From: Reyranella sp.
GTDB taxonomy: Bacteria; Pseudomonadota; Alphaproteobacteria; Reyranellales; Reyranellaceae
Length of the DNA stretch: 43,427 nucleotides
Direction: 5' to 3'
Assembly (NCBI GenBank): GCA_019745575.1
Contig: JAIETA010000023.1
Location: forward strand, 1-43,427
A model generated the notes under the pieces. It did not search any database, was not told the DNA's origin, and worked only from the letters and a program-made list of their open reading frames with translations. Of the stretch, positions 24,661 through 32,252 are shown one piece after another; positions within the stretch are counted from its first letter, which is position 1; each line of letters starts with the position of its first letter. Both the position numbers and the translations under genes were made by a program.

Positions 24661-25785
24661 CTACGCCGCGTTCTTCTGTTCGAGACGGGTGACCAGCTTG
24701 TCCTTCCACGCCATCGGCCCGCCCAGCGACAGCGCCATCAGGCGGGACCGGCGGTAGTGGAACTGGGTGTCGGCCTCCCAGGTGAAACCGATGCCGCCAT
24801 GGGTCTGGATGTTCTCCTTGGCGGCGTAATCGTAGGCCTCGGTGGCGGCGATGCGGGCCGCCGCCGCGGCAAGCGGCAGGTCGGCGCCGCCTTCGGTCAG
24901 CATCATGGCGCCGTAGTAGGCGTTGGAGCGGGCGATCTCGAGCTTGACGTAGCAGTCGGCCAGCTTGTGCTTGATCGCCTGGTAGGAGCCGATGGCGCGG
25001 CCGAACGCCTGGCGCTGCAGCGCATAGTCGCGCGCCATCCACATCGCGGCCTCGGCGCCGCCCACCTGGGCGAAGGCGAAGTAGACCGCCGCCGCGTCGT
25101 AGAGCCGCTCCAGGAGCCGCCAGCCCTCGCCTTCGCCACCCAGAATTTCGGCCGTGGCGTCCTTGAAGGTGAGTTCGGCGTGCTTGCGGGCGGGATCGAT
25201 GGTCTCGATGCGCCGCTTCGCGACCGCCGCCTGCCCGAGATCGACCAGCACCAGCGAGAGGGCGCGATCGCCCGCCCCGCCGGTATTGGCAAGCGCGATG
25301 GCGAAAGTCGCGGCCTCGCCGTCGGTCACCGGCACCTTCCTGCCGTTGAGCCGGCCGCCACCGTATATCGTGCGAATGTTGCGCGGCTTGGGCGGCTGCG
25401 GCCCCTCGGCGATGGCGAGCGTGCCGACCGCCTGGCCGGACGCGAGCGCGGGCAGCCACTTCTTCTTCTGCGCCTCCGATCCCGCGAGCTTCAGCGCCTC
25501 GGTCGCCAGCACCACCGAGGTGTCGAAGGGCACCGGCGCGGCGGCGCGGCCGATTTCCTCGGCGACGACGCAGACCTCCAGCGGCGACAGGCCCGAGCCG
25601 CCGTACGCCTCGGGGATGGCGAGGCCGGGCACGCCAAGATCGACGAGGCCCTTCCAGACCTCCTCGGCGTGGGTTTCGGTCCCGTCGAGCACGCGCCGGA
25701 CGACCTTGGTCGGGCACTTGTCGGCGAGGAACTTGCGAACCTGCTCCTTGAGCAGCTTCTGATCGTCGGAAAAATCGAAGTTCAT
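24661..25785 (-). CDS. Acyl-CoA dehydrogenase (first of an adjacent pair)
   Basis: FAD-dependent acyl-CoA dehydrogenase of 374 residues. N-terminal NFDFSDDQKLLKEQVRKFL is the usual start helix; PEAYGGSGLSPLEVCVVAEE and the C-terminal YAAKENIQTHGGIGFTWEAD are family motifs. Glu337 in TWEADTQFHYRR aligns with the usual catalytic Glu. The central substrate-loop stretch is shorter and more divergent than in the partner. The start at 25785 is chosen for its fit to the family N-terminus; another ATG lies 30 bases upstream. It diverges from the DOPA-dioxygenase-like gene and precedes the second dehydrogenase in one operon. Confidence 0.91.
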   Translation of the reverse strand: MNFDFSDDQKLLKEQVRKFLADKCPTKVVRRVLDGTETHAEEVWKGLVDLGVPGLAIPEAYGGSGLSPLEVCVVAEEIGRAAAPVPFDTSVVLATEALKLAGSEAQKKKWLPALASGQAVGTLAIAEGPQPPKPRNIRTIYGGGRLNGRKVPVTDGEAATFAIALANTGGAGDRALSLVLVDLGQAAVAKRRIETIDPARKHAELTFKDATAEILGGEGEGWRLLERLYDAAAVYFAFAQVGGAEAAMWMARDYALQRQAFGRAIGSYQAIKHKLADCYVKLEIARSNAYYGAMMLTEGGADLPLAAAAARIAATEAYDYAAKENIQTHGGIGFTWEADTQFHYRRSRLMALSLGGPMAWKDKLVTRLEQKNAA

Positions 25786-25857
25786 GATGGCCGACCCTAG
25801 CAAGCCCGCCCGCATCGGGGAACGGTTCTAGGTTCCGTCTGGCGGGTCGTGGGATGT

Positions 25858-25865
25858 GCTAGGCT
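25858..25865 (+). promoter_or_regulatory. Possible -10 element just before a start codon
   Basis: gctaggct lies six bases before the ATG at 25872, so transcription from it would begin at or beside the start codon, giving a leaderless or nearly leaderless mRNA. The same octamer occurs at 10766-10773 and a variant, gctagggt, at 40751-40758. Confidence 0.3.
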
Positions 25866-25871
25866 ACTGTC

Positions 25872-26216
25872 ATGGACACACCTGAAATCATGGACTGGCA
25901 CGCTCACGTCTATTTCGACGCCGCCACCCGAGCCCCCGCTTGGGCGCTGCGCGAGCGCATCGAAAAGGCTTTTCCCATCGAGATGGGACGCTTCCACGAG
26001 AAACCGGTCGGCCCGCACCCGCGCTTCAGCTACCAGGTCGCCTTCAAGAACGAGCAGTTCGCGCCGCTCTTGTCCTGGCTCACACTCAACCGCGGCGACC
26101 TCACGATCTTCATCCACCCCAACACCGGGCACGATCTCGAAGACCATCGCGATCGCGCCATCTGGATGGGCCAGCAGGTGCCGCTGGTGCTCGACATCTT
26201 CACCAGGAAGGACTGA
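25872..26216 (+). CDS. DOPA 4,5-dioxygenase-family protein
   Basis: Small protein of 114 residues matching the DOPA 4,5-dioxygenase-like family: DWHAHVYFD near the start, then GRFHEKPVGPHPRFSYQVAF and FIHPNTGHDLEDHRDRAIWMG. The spaced His residues (His10, His12, His42, His49 and the later HPNTG and DH) are probable metal ligands. Family members cleave catechols such as DOPA, but bacterial ones are mostly uncharacterised. A second ATG at residue 7 (MDWHAH) is an alternative start. The next gene begins three bases after its stop. Confidence 0.88.
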   Translation: MDTPEIMDWHAHVYFDAATRAPAWALRERIEKAFPIEMGRFHEKPVGPHPRFSYQVAFKNEQFAPLLSWLTLNRGDLTIFIHPNTGHDLEDHRDRAIWMGQQVPLVLDIFTRKD

Positions 26217-26219
26217 CCG

Positions 26220-26702
26220 ATGGACTCGCTGCTCCCCCTCGCCCGGCGCGTCGGCGAAAAACTAAAAGCCCGCAAGGAGACGGTCGGCGTCTCGGAGTCG
26301 TCGGCCGGCGGCCTCGTCTCGGCAGCGCTGCTGGCCGTGCCCGGCGCCTCCGCCTACTTCATGGGCGGCGCCGTGGTCTACACCCGCCCGGCGGGCGATG
26401 CGTTCCTGGCCGTGCCGCGCGAGAAACGCGCCGGCGTGCGCTCCTCGTCCGAACCCTGGGCACTGCTGGCCGCCGAACATGTGCGCGAACGGCTGAAGAC
26501 GACCTGGGGGCTGGCGGAGACCGGCGCCGCCGGACCCACCGGCAATTCCTACGGCGATCCCGCCGGCCACACCTGCGTGGCGGTTGTCGGTCCCAAGGGC
26601 AGCATCGCGCGCACGCTCCGCACCGACTCGGGCGAGCGGATCGCCAACATGCGCGCCTTTGCCGCCGAAGCGCTCAAACTGCTCGACGAGCAGCTAAGCT
26701 AG
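26220..26702 (+). CDS. CinA C-terminal domain (nicotinamide-nucleotide amidase-like) protein
   Basis: Stand-alone 160-residue CinA C-terminal-type protein. Family marks are VSESSAGGLVSAALLAVPGA (usually ESxTGG), ASAYFMGGAVVYT and GAAGPTGNSYGDPAGHTCVAV. PncC-type members turn NMN into nicotinate mononucleotide. Here the stretch that usually reads Y-S-N-x-x-K is YTRPAGD, with no Lys, so enzymatic activity is doubtful. It follows the DOPA-dioxygenase-like gene by three bases and is convergent with the hicBA remnant. Confidence 0.87.
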   Translation: MDSLLPLARRVGEKLKARKETVGVSESSAGGLVSAALLAVPGASAYFMGGAVVYTRPAGDAFLAVPREKRAGVRSSSEPWALLAAEHVRERLKTTWGLAETGAAGPTGNSYGDPAGHTCVAVVGPKGSIARTLRTDSGERIANMRAFAAEALKLLDEQLS

Positions 26703-26759
26703 CCGATCTCCTTCTCGAAGAACCACCGCCTCTTTTCGCGATCGAGCTTGAGGGACAGG

Positions 26760-26983
26760 TCAGAGAAGATCGCGCAGCTCATCTCGGCCGAGATCGCAAT
26801 CGCGCAGGATCTTGGCGAGCAGTCCCGGTCCGATTTCTTCCTTGCCGTGGACTGGAACCACGGTCGTCCGCCCATCGGCGTGCCTCAGTACGTGATGGCT
26901 GCCCTGACGCGGAGAACGTGAAACCCCTTCCGACCGAGCGCAACGACGAGCTCCCGCCCGGAAACAGGCGGGAGGCGCGTCAT
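26760..26983 (-). pseudogene. hicA: HicA-type mRNA interferase toxin, frameshifted
   Basis: Reading from ATG 26983 gives MTRLPPVSGRELVVALGRKG and on through FHVLRVR, a typical HicA N-terminus, then leaves frame and stops after 32 residues. The other frame supplies GSHHVLRHADGRTTVVPVHG and KILRDCDLGRDELRDLL, the HicA C-terminal half with the catalytic His. One base is missing, and an extra G in the G run at 26902-26904 (minus strand) restores a 74-residue toxin reading RVRGSHHV. The total of 224 bases fits one lost base. The start overlaps the hicB stop as ATGA. The site may be a true mutation or an assembly error. Confidence 0.85.
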
Positions 26984-27192
26984 GCGGCAATGGAGATTCG
27001 CTGGACGCCGACAAACTCCAAAGGCGACGGCGCTTCGCCGCCTTCCACGCAGGCCTCTATGGCTTCCCGAACGCGGACCATAAGCTCATCGAGCGAGCGT
27101 GCCTGTGTGTGGCAGCCCGGCAACGCCGGGACGCTTGCGACATACCAACCGGCCTCGTCGCGTTCGGCAACGACATTGTATTCGCGGGTCAT
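26980..27192 (-). CDS. hicB: HicB-type antitoxin
   Basis: Antitoxin of 70 residues with the partially degraded RNase H-like fold of short HicB: REYNVVAERDEAGWYVASVP, ALPGCHTQARSLDELMVRVR and EAIEACVEGG. There is no C-terminal DNA-binding domain. The start at 27192 has ACGAGGCGCAT before it; an ATG at 27210 is possible but lies just beside a TATATT that could be the -10. The gene order is antitoxin then toxin with a four-base overlap, as in many alphaproteobacterial pairs. The toxin partner is broken, so this antitoxin may now have nothing to neutralise. Confidence 0.88.
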   Translation of the reverse strand: MTREYNVVAERDEAGWYVASVPALPGCHTQARSLDELMVRVREAIEACVEGGEAPSPLEFVGVQRISIAA

Positions 27193-27272
27193 ATGCGCCT
27201 CGTGAGACATGGTCCAATATACAAGACGGGGCCTGCGTTTGCCATCGGCGACGCGATCCGGCGGACAAATCG

Positions 27273-27677
27273 TCAGCCGGGGCCGCGCTTGGTCAGGGCG
27301 GCGAACGCGAGGCTTAGCCAACCCAGGATGAAAGCCGTCCCGCCGATCGGGGCGATCACGCCGAACCATTTGGGGCCGCCGAAGGCCAGCGCATAGAGCG
27401 CGCCAGGAAAGAGGATGCCGCCAACGAGGAACATGGATTGCGCGACGACGGCCAGCCGGCCGTTCAACCGTCCCGCGTGCGCGAGCGCGGCGGTGGCGAG
27501 AAGGGCAAGCGCATGGATCATCTCGTACTGGCTGCCGGTCTGCAGCCACTCACGCGCCTTGACGCCGGCCGGTGCGGAGACGTCGAGGCTATGCGCGGCA
27601 AAGGCACCGACAATGACGGAGACCGCGCCGCTCACGGCCGCGACAGCGATCCAGCCTCTTGCTGCCGCGCTGGCCAT
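27273..27677 (-). CDS. DUF423 (YgdD-like) membrane protein
   Basis: Small membrane protein of 134 residues with four hydrophobic segments. The family pattern is clear: an N-terminal GAVSVIVGAFAAHSLD, then EWLQTGSQYEMIHALALLA, GGILFPGALYALAFGGPKWF and GVIAPIGGTAFILGWLSLA. Function is unknown for the family. It starts five bases after the stop of the SDR gene and is the last gene of a crotonase-SDR-DUF423 run. Confidence 0.9.
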   Translation of the reverse strand: MASAAARGWIAVAAVSGAVSVIVGAFAAHSLDVSAPAGVKAREWLQTGSQYEMIHALALLATAALAHAGRLNGRLAVVAQSMFLVGGILFPGALYALAFGGPKWFGVIAPIGGTAFILGWLSLAFAALTKRGPG

Positions 27678-27682
27678 GAAGG

Positions 27683-28489
27683 CTACTGCGGCCGCGGCTG
27701 CGGCCGTCCGCCGGCGGTGATGCCGCCGTCGATGACCAGCTCCTGGCCGGTCATGTAGTTGGCGGCTTCGGTGCAGAGGAACAGCACGCCGTTGGCGATG
27801 TCCTGCGCCTCGCCGACCCGCGTCAGCGGTACCATCGCGGTCGCCCGCTCGCGCGGGTCGATCGGCGCGTTGCGGCGGTTGCCCTCGGCGCCGGTCGGGA
27901 TCTTGCCCCAGATCGGCGTGGCGATGATGCCGGGATGGACCGAATTGCAGCGGATGTTGTCGGCGGCATGTTCGAGCGCCACCGATTTGGCCAGCAGCCG
28001 CACGCCGCCCTTGGTGGCGGAGTAGGCCGCGAGGCCGGGCGCGCCGCGCAGGCCGGCGATCGACGACATGAGCACCAGCGAACCGCCGCCCGCGCGCTTC
28101 ATTGCCGGGATGGCGTGCTTGATCGAGAGAAACACGCCGTCGAGATTGATCGCCTGCTGGCGCTGCCAGTCGGCGAGCGTCATCTCGGCGATCGGCGCCA
28201 TGATGCCGATGCCGGCATTGGCCACCATGATGTCGAGCCGGCCAAAGCGCTTCTCCGCCTCGGCGACGACACCCGGCCAGCCCGCCTCGTCGCGCACGTC
28301 GTGGCGCAGGTAGTGCGCTTTTCCACCCGCCTTCGAGATACGAGCGACGACGTCCTTGCCGAGCGCATCGTCGATGTCGGTGATGAGGACGGCGGCACCT
28401 TCGCGCGCCAGCGTCTCGGAGCACGCCTCGCCGATGCCGGAGGCGCCGCCGGTGACGACCGCGACCTTGCCGGCGACCTGCCCCGCCAT
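27683..28489 (-). CDS. SDR family oxidoreductase (classical)
   Basis: Classical SDR of 268 residues: VVTGGASGIGEAC, acidic TDIDD after the second strand (NAD preference), ANAGIGIMAPIAE, catalytic Tyr156/Lys160 (YSATK) and HPGIIATPIWG. The C-terminus has a Pro/Arg-rich extension (GGRPQPRPQ). The ATG overlaps the crotonase stop by one base (TGATG), so the two are translated together. It is probably a hydroxyacyl- or cyclic-alcohol dehydrogenase acting next to the crotonase; this is inferred from position. Confidence 0.91.
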   Translation of the reverse strand: MAGQVAGKVAVVTGGASGIGEACSETLAREGAAVLITDIDDALGKDVVARISKAGGKAHYLRHDVRDEAGWPGVVAEAEKRFGRLDIMVANAGIGIMAPIAEMTLADWQRQQAINLDGVFLSIKHAIPAMKRAGGGSLVLMSSIAGLRGAPGLAAYSATKGGVRLLAKSVALEHAADNIRCNSVHPGIIATPIWGKIPTGAEGNRRNAPIDPRERATAMVPLTRVGEAQDIANGVLFLCTEAANYMTGQELVIDGGITAGGRPQPRPQ

Positions 28490-29259
28490 CAGCGGCCCTT
28501 CCAGCTGCCGGGACGCTTCTCGGCGTAGGACTTCACACCTTCCTTGAAGTCCTCGGTCTTGCGCGTCCAGTCCTGTTCCGTGAGCTCGCGCTCGGTGGCG
28601 ATTTCGGCGGCATCCGCAAAACCACGGCGCATGGTCTCGCGCGTCGACTGCACGGCGAGCGGCGCGCTCTCGGCGATCTCCTTGGCGAGATCGATGGCTG
28701 CCTTGCGCACGTCGGCCAGCGGCACCAGCAGGTCGGCCATGCCCCAGGCCACGGCTTCCTCGCCGCCGATGCGACGGCCCGTATAAAACATCAGGTTGGC
28801 CTTCTGCTGACCGATCAGGCGCGGCAGCGTGAAGGTGAGCGAGAAGCCGGGATGGAAGCCGAGCCGCGTGAAATTGGCGGCGAAGCGGCCTTCCGCGCAG
28901 GTGACGCGGAAGTCCGGCATCAGGGCGAGCCCGAGGCCGCCGCCGATCGCCGGTCCCTGGATGGCGCCGACGCTGGGCTTCTTGGCGCGAAACAGGCGGG
29001 TCGCCTCCTTGTAGAGATGCTTGCCGCTTTCGGCCGAACCCGTCTGCGGCCGGTTGGCGAAGTCGGCGCCGGCGCAGAACGACTTGCCCTGCGCACAGAG
29101 CACATAGGCGCGGATGCCGTTGTCCTTGTCGAACGCCTCGAAGGCGTCGGCGATCTGGTTGATCAGCGAATTGTCGAAGAAGTTGTGCGGCGGACGCTGG
29201 ATCTCGACGATGCCGACGGCGCCGTCGGTGCTGATGCCGATGTCCTTGGTGGCGCTCAT
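28489..29259 (-). CDS. Crotonase-fold protein lacking both classical hydratase glutamates
   Basis: Crotonase/enoyl-CoA hydratase family, 256 residues. The CoA-binding and oxyanion regions are normal (GKSFCAGADFANR and GPAIGGGLGLALMPD). The two Glu that act in enoyl-CoA hydratase fall at Gly110 and Phe130 here, so ordinary hydratase chemistry is unlikely; isomerase, hydrolase or another crotonase reaction is more probable. GGGAGAAAGCGC lies before the ATG at 29259. It is the first gene of the crotonase-SDR-DUF423 operon and diverges from the 3-hydroxyacyl-CoA dehydrogenase gene. Confidence 0.9.
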   Translation of the reverse strand: MSATKDIGISTDGAVGIVEIQRPPHNFFDNSLINQIADAFEAFDKDNGIRAYVLCAQGKSFCAGADFANRPQTGSAESGKHLYKEATRLFRAKKPSVGAIQGPAIGGGLGLALMPDFRVTCAEGRFAANFTRLGFHPGFSLTFTLPRLIGQQKANLMFYTGRRIGGEEAVAWGMADLLVPLADVRKAAIDLAKEIAESAPLAVQSTRETMRRGFADAAEIATERELTEQDWTRKTEDFKEGVKSYAEKRPGSWKGR

Positions 29260-29343
29260 GCGCTTTCTCCCGGGTTGAAGCCGATGAATTGGTCGCGGAT
29301 ATTGCCCCGCCCCCGGGGGCTCGTCGATATGGGAGGACAAAGA

Positions 29344-30288
29344 ATGTCGCAAAGCGAACAGCGCGCGCCCAATGGTCATGCACTCGTACTGGGCGGCGGC
29401 ACCATGGGCGTGGGCATCGTCGCCATGTTCCTGGCCGGCGGCTGGAAGGTCGACGTGGTGTCGCGCTCGGCGTCCACCCGCGATGGCTTGCCGTCGGCCG
29501 CGGCCAAGGCGCTGGCATCTATGGGCAAGCCCACGGACACGTCGGGTCTCGCCACCCATGCGACGCTCCCCGAAGCGCCGTGGCCCAAGATCGACCTCGT
29601 CGTCGAGACGGTAACGGAGGACCTGGCGCTGAAGCGGCAGATCTTCGCCGACATGGAAGCGCTTGCGCGCCCCGACTGCGCGCTCACCTCGAATTCCTCG
29701 AGCTTTCCGATCGGCGAGATCGGCAAGGGGCTGAAGACACAGGCGCGCATGATGGGCTTGCACTTCTTCATGCCGGCGCATCTGATCCCGCTGGTCGAGG
29801 TCGTGCGCTCCATCCACACCGACATCCCGACGGCCGAGAAGGTCGGCGCGATCATGGCGTCGCTGGGCAAGCGGCCGGTGCAGGTGAAGAAGGACGTGAT
29901 CGGCTTTCTCGGCAACCGCATCCAGGGTGCGTTGATGCGCGAGGCGCTGTGGCTGATCGAGCAGGGCGTCGCCTCGCCCGAAGATGTCGACGCCACGGTG
30001 CGACTCTCTTTCGGCTTCCGCTATGCCGCGGCCGGCCCGATCATGCAGAAGGAACACTCGGGCTGGGACACGACCTGCGCGGTCGCCAAGGTCATCTGGC
30101 CCGACCTCAGCAATGCCGACGGCCCGCCGCCCATCCTCCAGCGCAACGTCGACGAGGGCCGCATCGGCTTCAAGACCAAGGCCGGGTTCTTTCCGTGGAA
30201 CGACAAGTCGATAGCAAAAGAGCGCGCCCGATATGAGCGCGCTCTTCGCAAGTGTCTCGAAATCTTCCGTGAGGAAGGGATCGTCTAG
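29344..30288 (+). CDS. 3-Hydroxyacyl-CoA dehydrogenase family protein, single-function
   Basis: NAD-dependent dehydrogenase of 314 residues with a Rossmann N-terminus (VLGGGTMGVGIVA) and a helical C-terminal domain. The catalytic region has SNSSSF, His140 in LHFFMPAHLIP and Asn191 in GFLGNRIQ. No crotonase domain is fused. The stretch GPIMQKEHSGWDT and the C-terminal IGFKTKAGFFPW are typical of the small HCDH/L-carnitine dehydrogenase-like group. GGGAGGACAAAGA precedes the ATG; in-frame upstream sequence overlaps the divergent crotonase and is not used. It probably oxidises a 3-hydroxyacyl-CoA or a related hydroxy acid. Confidence 0.92.
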   Translation: MSQSEQRAPNGHALVLGGGTMGVGIVAMFLAGGWKVDVVSRSASTRDGLPSAAAKALASMGKPTDTSGLATHATLPEAPWPKIDLVVETVTEDLALKRQIFADMEALARPDCALTSNSSSFPIGEIGKGLKTQARMMGLHFFMPAHLIPLVEVVRSIHTDIPTAEKVGAIMASLGKRPVQVKKDVIGFLGNRIQGALMREALWLIEQGVASPEDVDATVRLSFGFRYAAAGPIMQKEHSGWDTTCAVAKVIWPDLSNADGPPPILQRNVDEGRIGFKTKAGFFPWNDKSIAKERARYERALRKCLEIFREEGIV

Positions 30289-30290
30289 CC

Positions 30291-30310
30291 GTCGCTTGGT
30301 TTCAAGCGAC
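30291..30310. terminator. Bidirectional hairpin terminator
   Basis: gtcgcttg (30291-30298) and caagcgac (30303-30310) form a perfect 8-base stem with a gttt loop between convergent genes. It touches the helicase stop codon, and the position suits both strands. Confidence 0.6.
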
Positions 30311-31965
30311 TAAGCCGCGCGACCCCGGCCACCGAAGCGGCGGGCACCGCCGTTCGAACGGGGACGGTCGCCGTGCGGGCGGTCGCCATGGGGGCGATCA
30401 CCGCGCGGCGGGCCGTTTGGACGATCGCCGAACGAGCGCGGACGGTCACCTTGAGGACGATCACCCTGCGGACGGTCACCCTGGGGGCGGTCGCCTTGAG
30501 GCCGCTCGAAGCGGGGACGATCGCCGTGCGGGCGATCACCATGAGGACGGTCGCCGCGCGGCGGACCATTCGGGCGATCGCGGAAATCACCCCGCGACCA
30601 CTGGCGCTCGCCTTGCGGGCGATCCCCCAGAGGACGATCACCCTGCGGGCGCGGTCCACGCGGCGGACCGTTGGGACGATCACCACCATGGCCACCGCCG
30701 AACGACCGCGGACGGTCGCCGAAGGAACGCGAACGACCGGGGCCACCCGGACCACGGCCGCGCGGACGCTCGTCGCGATCATCGCGGTCGTCGCGGGTGC
30801 GTGCAACCACCGGCATCACCGGCATGTCCTCGTTGGCCGGCGTCGCCACGACGGCGATCGGCTGGCGGGTAAGCTTCTCGATGCTGCGCAGCTGGCCGCG
30901 CTCGCTCGAGTCGCAGAACGACACGGCGATGCCCGAGGCGCCGGCGCGCGCGGTGCGGCCGATGCGATGGACGTAGCTCTCGGCATCGGCCGGCAGCTCG
31001 TAGTTGATGACGTGGGTCACACCCTGGACGTCGATGCCGCGCGAGGCGAGATCGGTGGCGACCAGCACGCGGGCTTTGCCGCGGCTGAAGTTGTCGAGCG
31101 CCTTCTGGCGGGCATTCTGCGACTTGTTGCCGTGGATCGCCTCGGAGCGCACGCCGCGGTCCTCGAGCGCCTCGGCGACGCGGTTGGCGCCGCGCTTGGT
31201 GCGGGTGAACACGATCACGCGCTCGAGCGCCTCGTCGGCCAGGAGATGGCTGAGGAGCTGGCGCTTGCTGGAGGCGTTCACGTAGTAGACACGCTGATCG
31301 ATCTTCTCGATCGGCTTGCCCTGCGCCGCGATCTCGACCCGCTCGGGGTTCTTCAGGATCTCCGACGAGAGCTTGGCGATGTCGCTCGGCATGGTGGCCG
31401 AGAACAGCAGCGTCTGGCGGTTCTTCGAGACCGAGCCCGCGATGCGGCGGACGTCGCGGATGAAGCCCATGTCGAACATGCGGTCGGCTTCGTCGAGCAC
31501 GAAGAAGGTGACGTTGCCGAGCCTGACGTTGCCGCGCTCGACGAGGTCGAGCAGACGGCCGGGTGTCGCGATCAGGATGTCGACGCCGCGCGCCAGCGTT
31601 TCGATCTGGCGGCCGTAGCCCAGACCACCGACGACCGTGCACAGGCGCAGGCCGAGGCCGCGGCCGTAGGTGTCGAAGCTGCGCGCGATCTGCACGGCAA
31701 GCTCACGGGTCGGCGCCAGCACGAGGGCGCGCGGGCTCTTCGGCTGGGCGCGTTCGCCGGAAGCGGCAAGCAGCTGGAGGACGGGCAGCGCGAAGGCCGC
31801 CGTCTTGCCGGTGCCGGTCTGGGCGATGCCGAGCACGTCGCGGCCGTTGAGCAGGGCCGGAATGGTGCGCGCCTGGATCGGCGTGGGGGTGGTGTACTTG
31901 GCTCCGTGCAGGGCACGCAGCAACGGCTCGGACAGGCCGAGATCCGCAAACGAAACTTCACTCAC
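30310..31965 (-). CDS. rhlE: DEAD-box RNA helicase, RhlE-like, with repetitive GDRP tail
   Basis: ATP-dependent RNA helicase of 551 residues. The Q motif region [12 protein letters not shown], motif I AQTGTGKT (Lys54), PTRELA, DEAD (158-161), SAT and [10 protein letters not shown] are all present. RhlE-type proteins work in ribosome assembly and mRNA decay. From about residue 395 the protein becomes a low-complexity Arg/Gly/Asp/Pro tail with repeats of GDRP(H/Q). The GTG at 31965 (VSEVSF) is preferred because AAGGA lies nine bases upstream; an ATG at 32007 gives a 14-residue extension with little support. The preceding 287 bases include a small stem, gtgcc/ggcac, near 31996-32005, perhaps in the 5' leader. 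Confidence 0.92.
   Translation of the reverse strand: MSEVSFADLGLSEPLLRALHGAKYTTPTPIQARTIPALLNGRDVLGIAQTGTGKTAAFALPVLQLLAASGERAQPKSPRALVLAPTRELAVQIARSFDTYGRGLGLRLCTVVGGLGYGRQIETLARGVDILIATPGRLLDLVERGNVRLGNVTFFVLDEADRMFDMGFIRDVRRIAGSVSKNRQTLLFSATMPSDIAKLSSEILKNPERVEIAAQGKPIEKIDQRVYYVNASSKRQLLSHLLADEALERVIVFTRTKRGANRVAEALEDRGVRSEAIHGNKSQNARQKALDNFSRGKARVLVATDLASRGIDVQGVTHVINYELPADAESYVHRIGRTARAGASGIAVSFCDSSERGQLRSIEKLTRQPIAVVATPANEDMPVMPVVARTRDDRDDRDERPRGRGPGGPGRSRSFGDRPRSFGGGHGGDRPNGPPRGPRPQGDRPLGDRPQGERQWSRGDFRDRPNGPPRGDRPHGDRPHGDRPRFERPQGDRPQGDRPQGDRPQGDRPRSFGDRPNGPPRGDRPHGDRPHGDRPRSNGGARRFGGRGRAA
30357..30710. repeat. 15-base tandem repeats encoding the helicase tail
   Basis: A period-15 DNA repeat (variants of ggcggtcgccatggg and relatives) encodes [10 protein letters not shown] pentapeptides. 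A larger unit ([20 protein letters not shown]) occurs twice, about 150 bases apart. The repeats are imperfect in DNA but near-identical in protein, so the pentapeptide is under selection. Copy number may vary between strains by slippage. Confidence 0.8.
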
Positions 31966-32252
31966 TGAAAATAGTCCTTCTCGCCGCCCACCGTGCCTTT
32001 CGGGCACGCGTATGTAGGGCGGCTTTTGGCCCGTTCCCGCGCGCGGCTGGGACGGCTCTTGTCTTAGGGGATTGTCTCGGGATGAAGCGCCGTCACAAGA
32101 AGATGGGGCGCGTCGCGCGATCGCGAGAAACCTGAGGTGGCGCGGTTATGATGGTGCAACGCAGCGAAGTCAAGTGGCGAAACTGTGACATGGCCAGGCC
32201 GCGGCGGCAGCCGTAGGATCGGCGCCGCGAAATGCACGAGGAACTAAGCCAG

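Noticed and set aside
26699-26785. A short minus-strand frame ending LKLDREKRRWFFEKEIG
   Set aside because: Only about 27 residues from its Met, overlapping the hicA remnant and the cinA stop, with no ribosome site; coding appearance is probably chance or a relic.
30373-31968. A 531-residue plus-strand frame and CRISPR-like repeat spacing at the helicase tail
   Set aside because: The repeats are a coding minisatellite of 15 bases with no spacers, and the frame is the antisense of the helicase.
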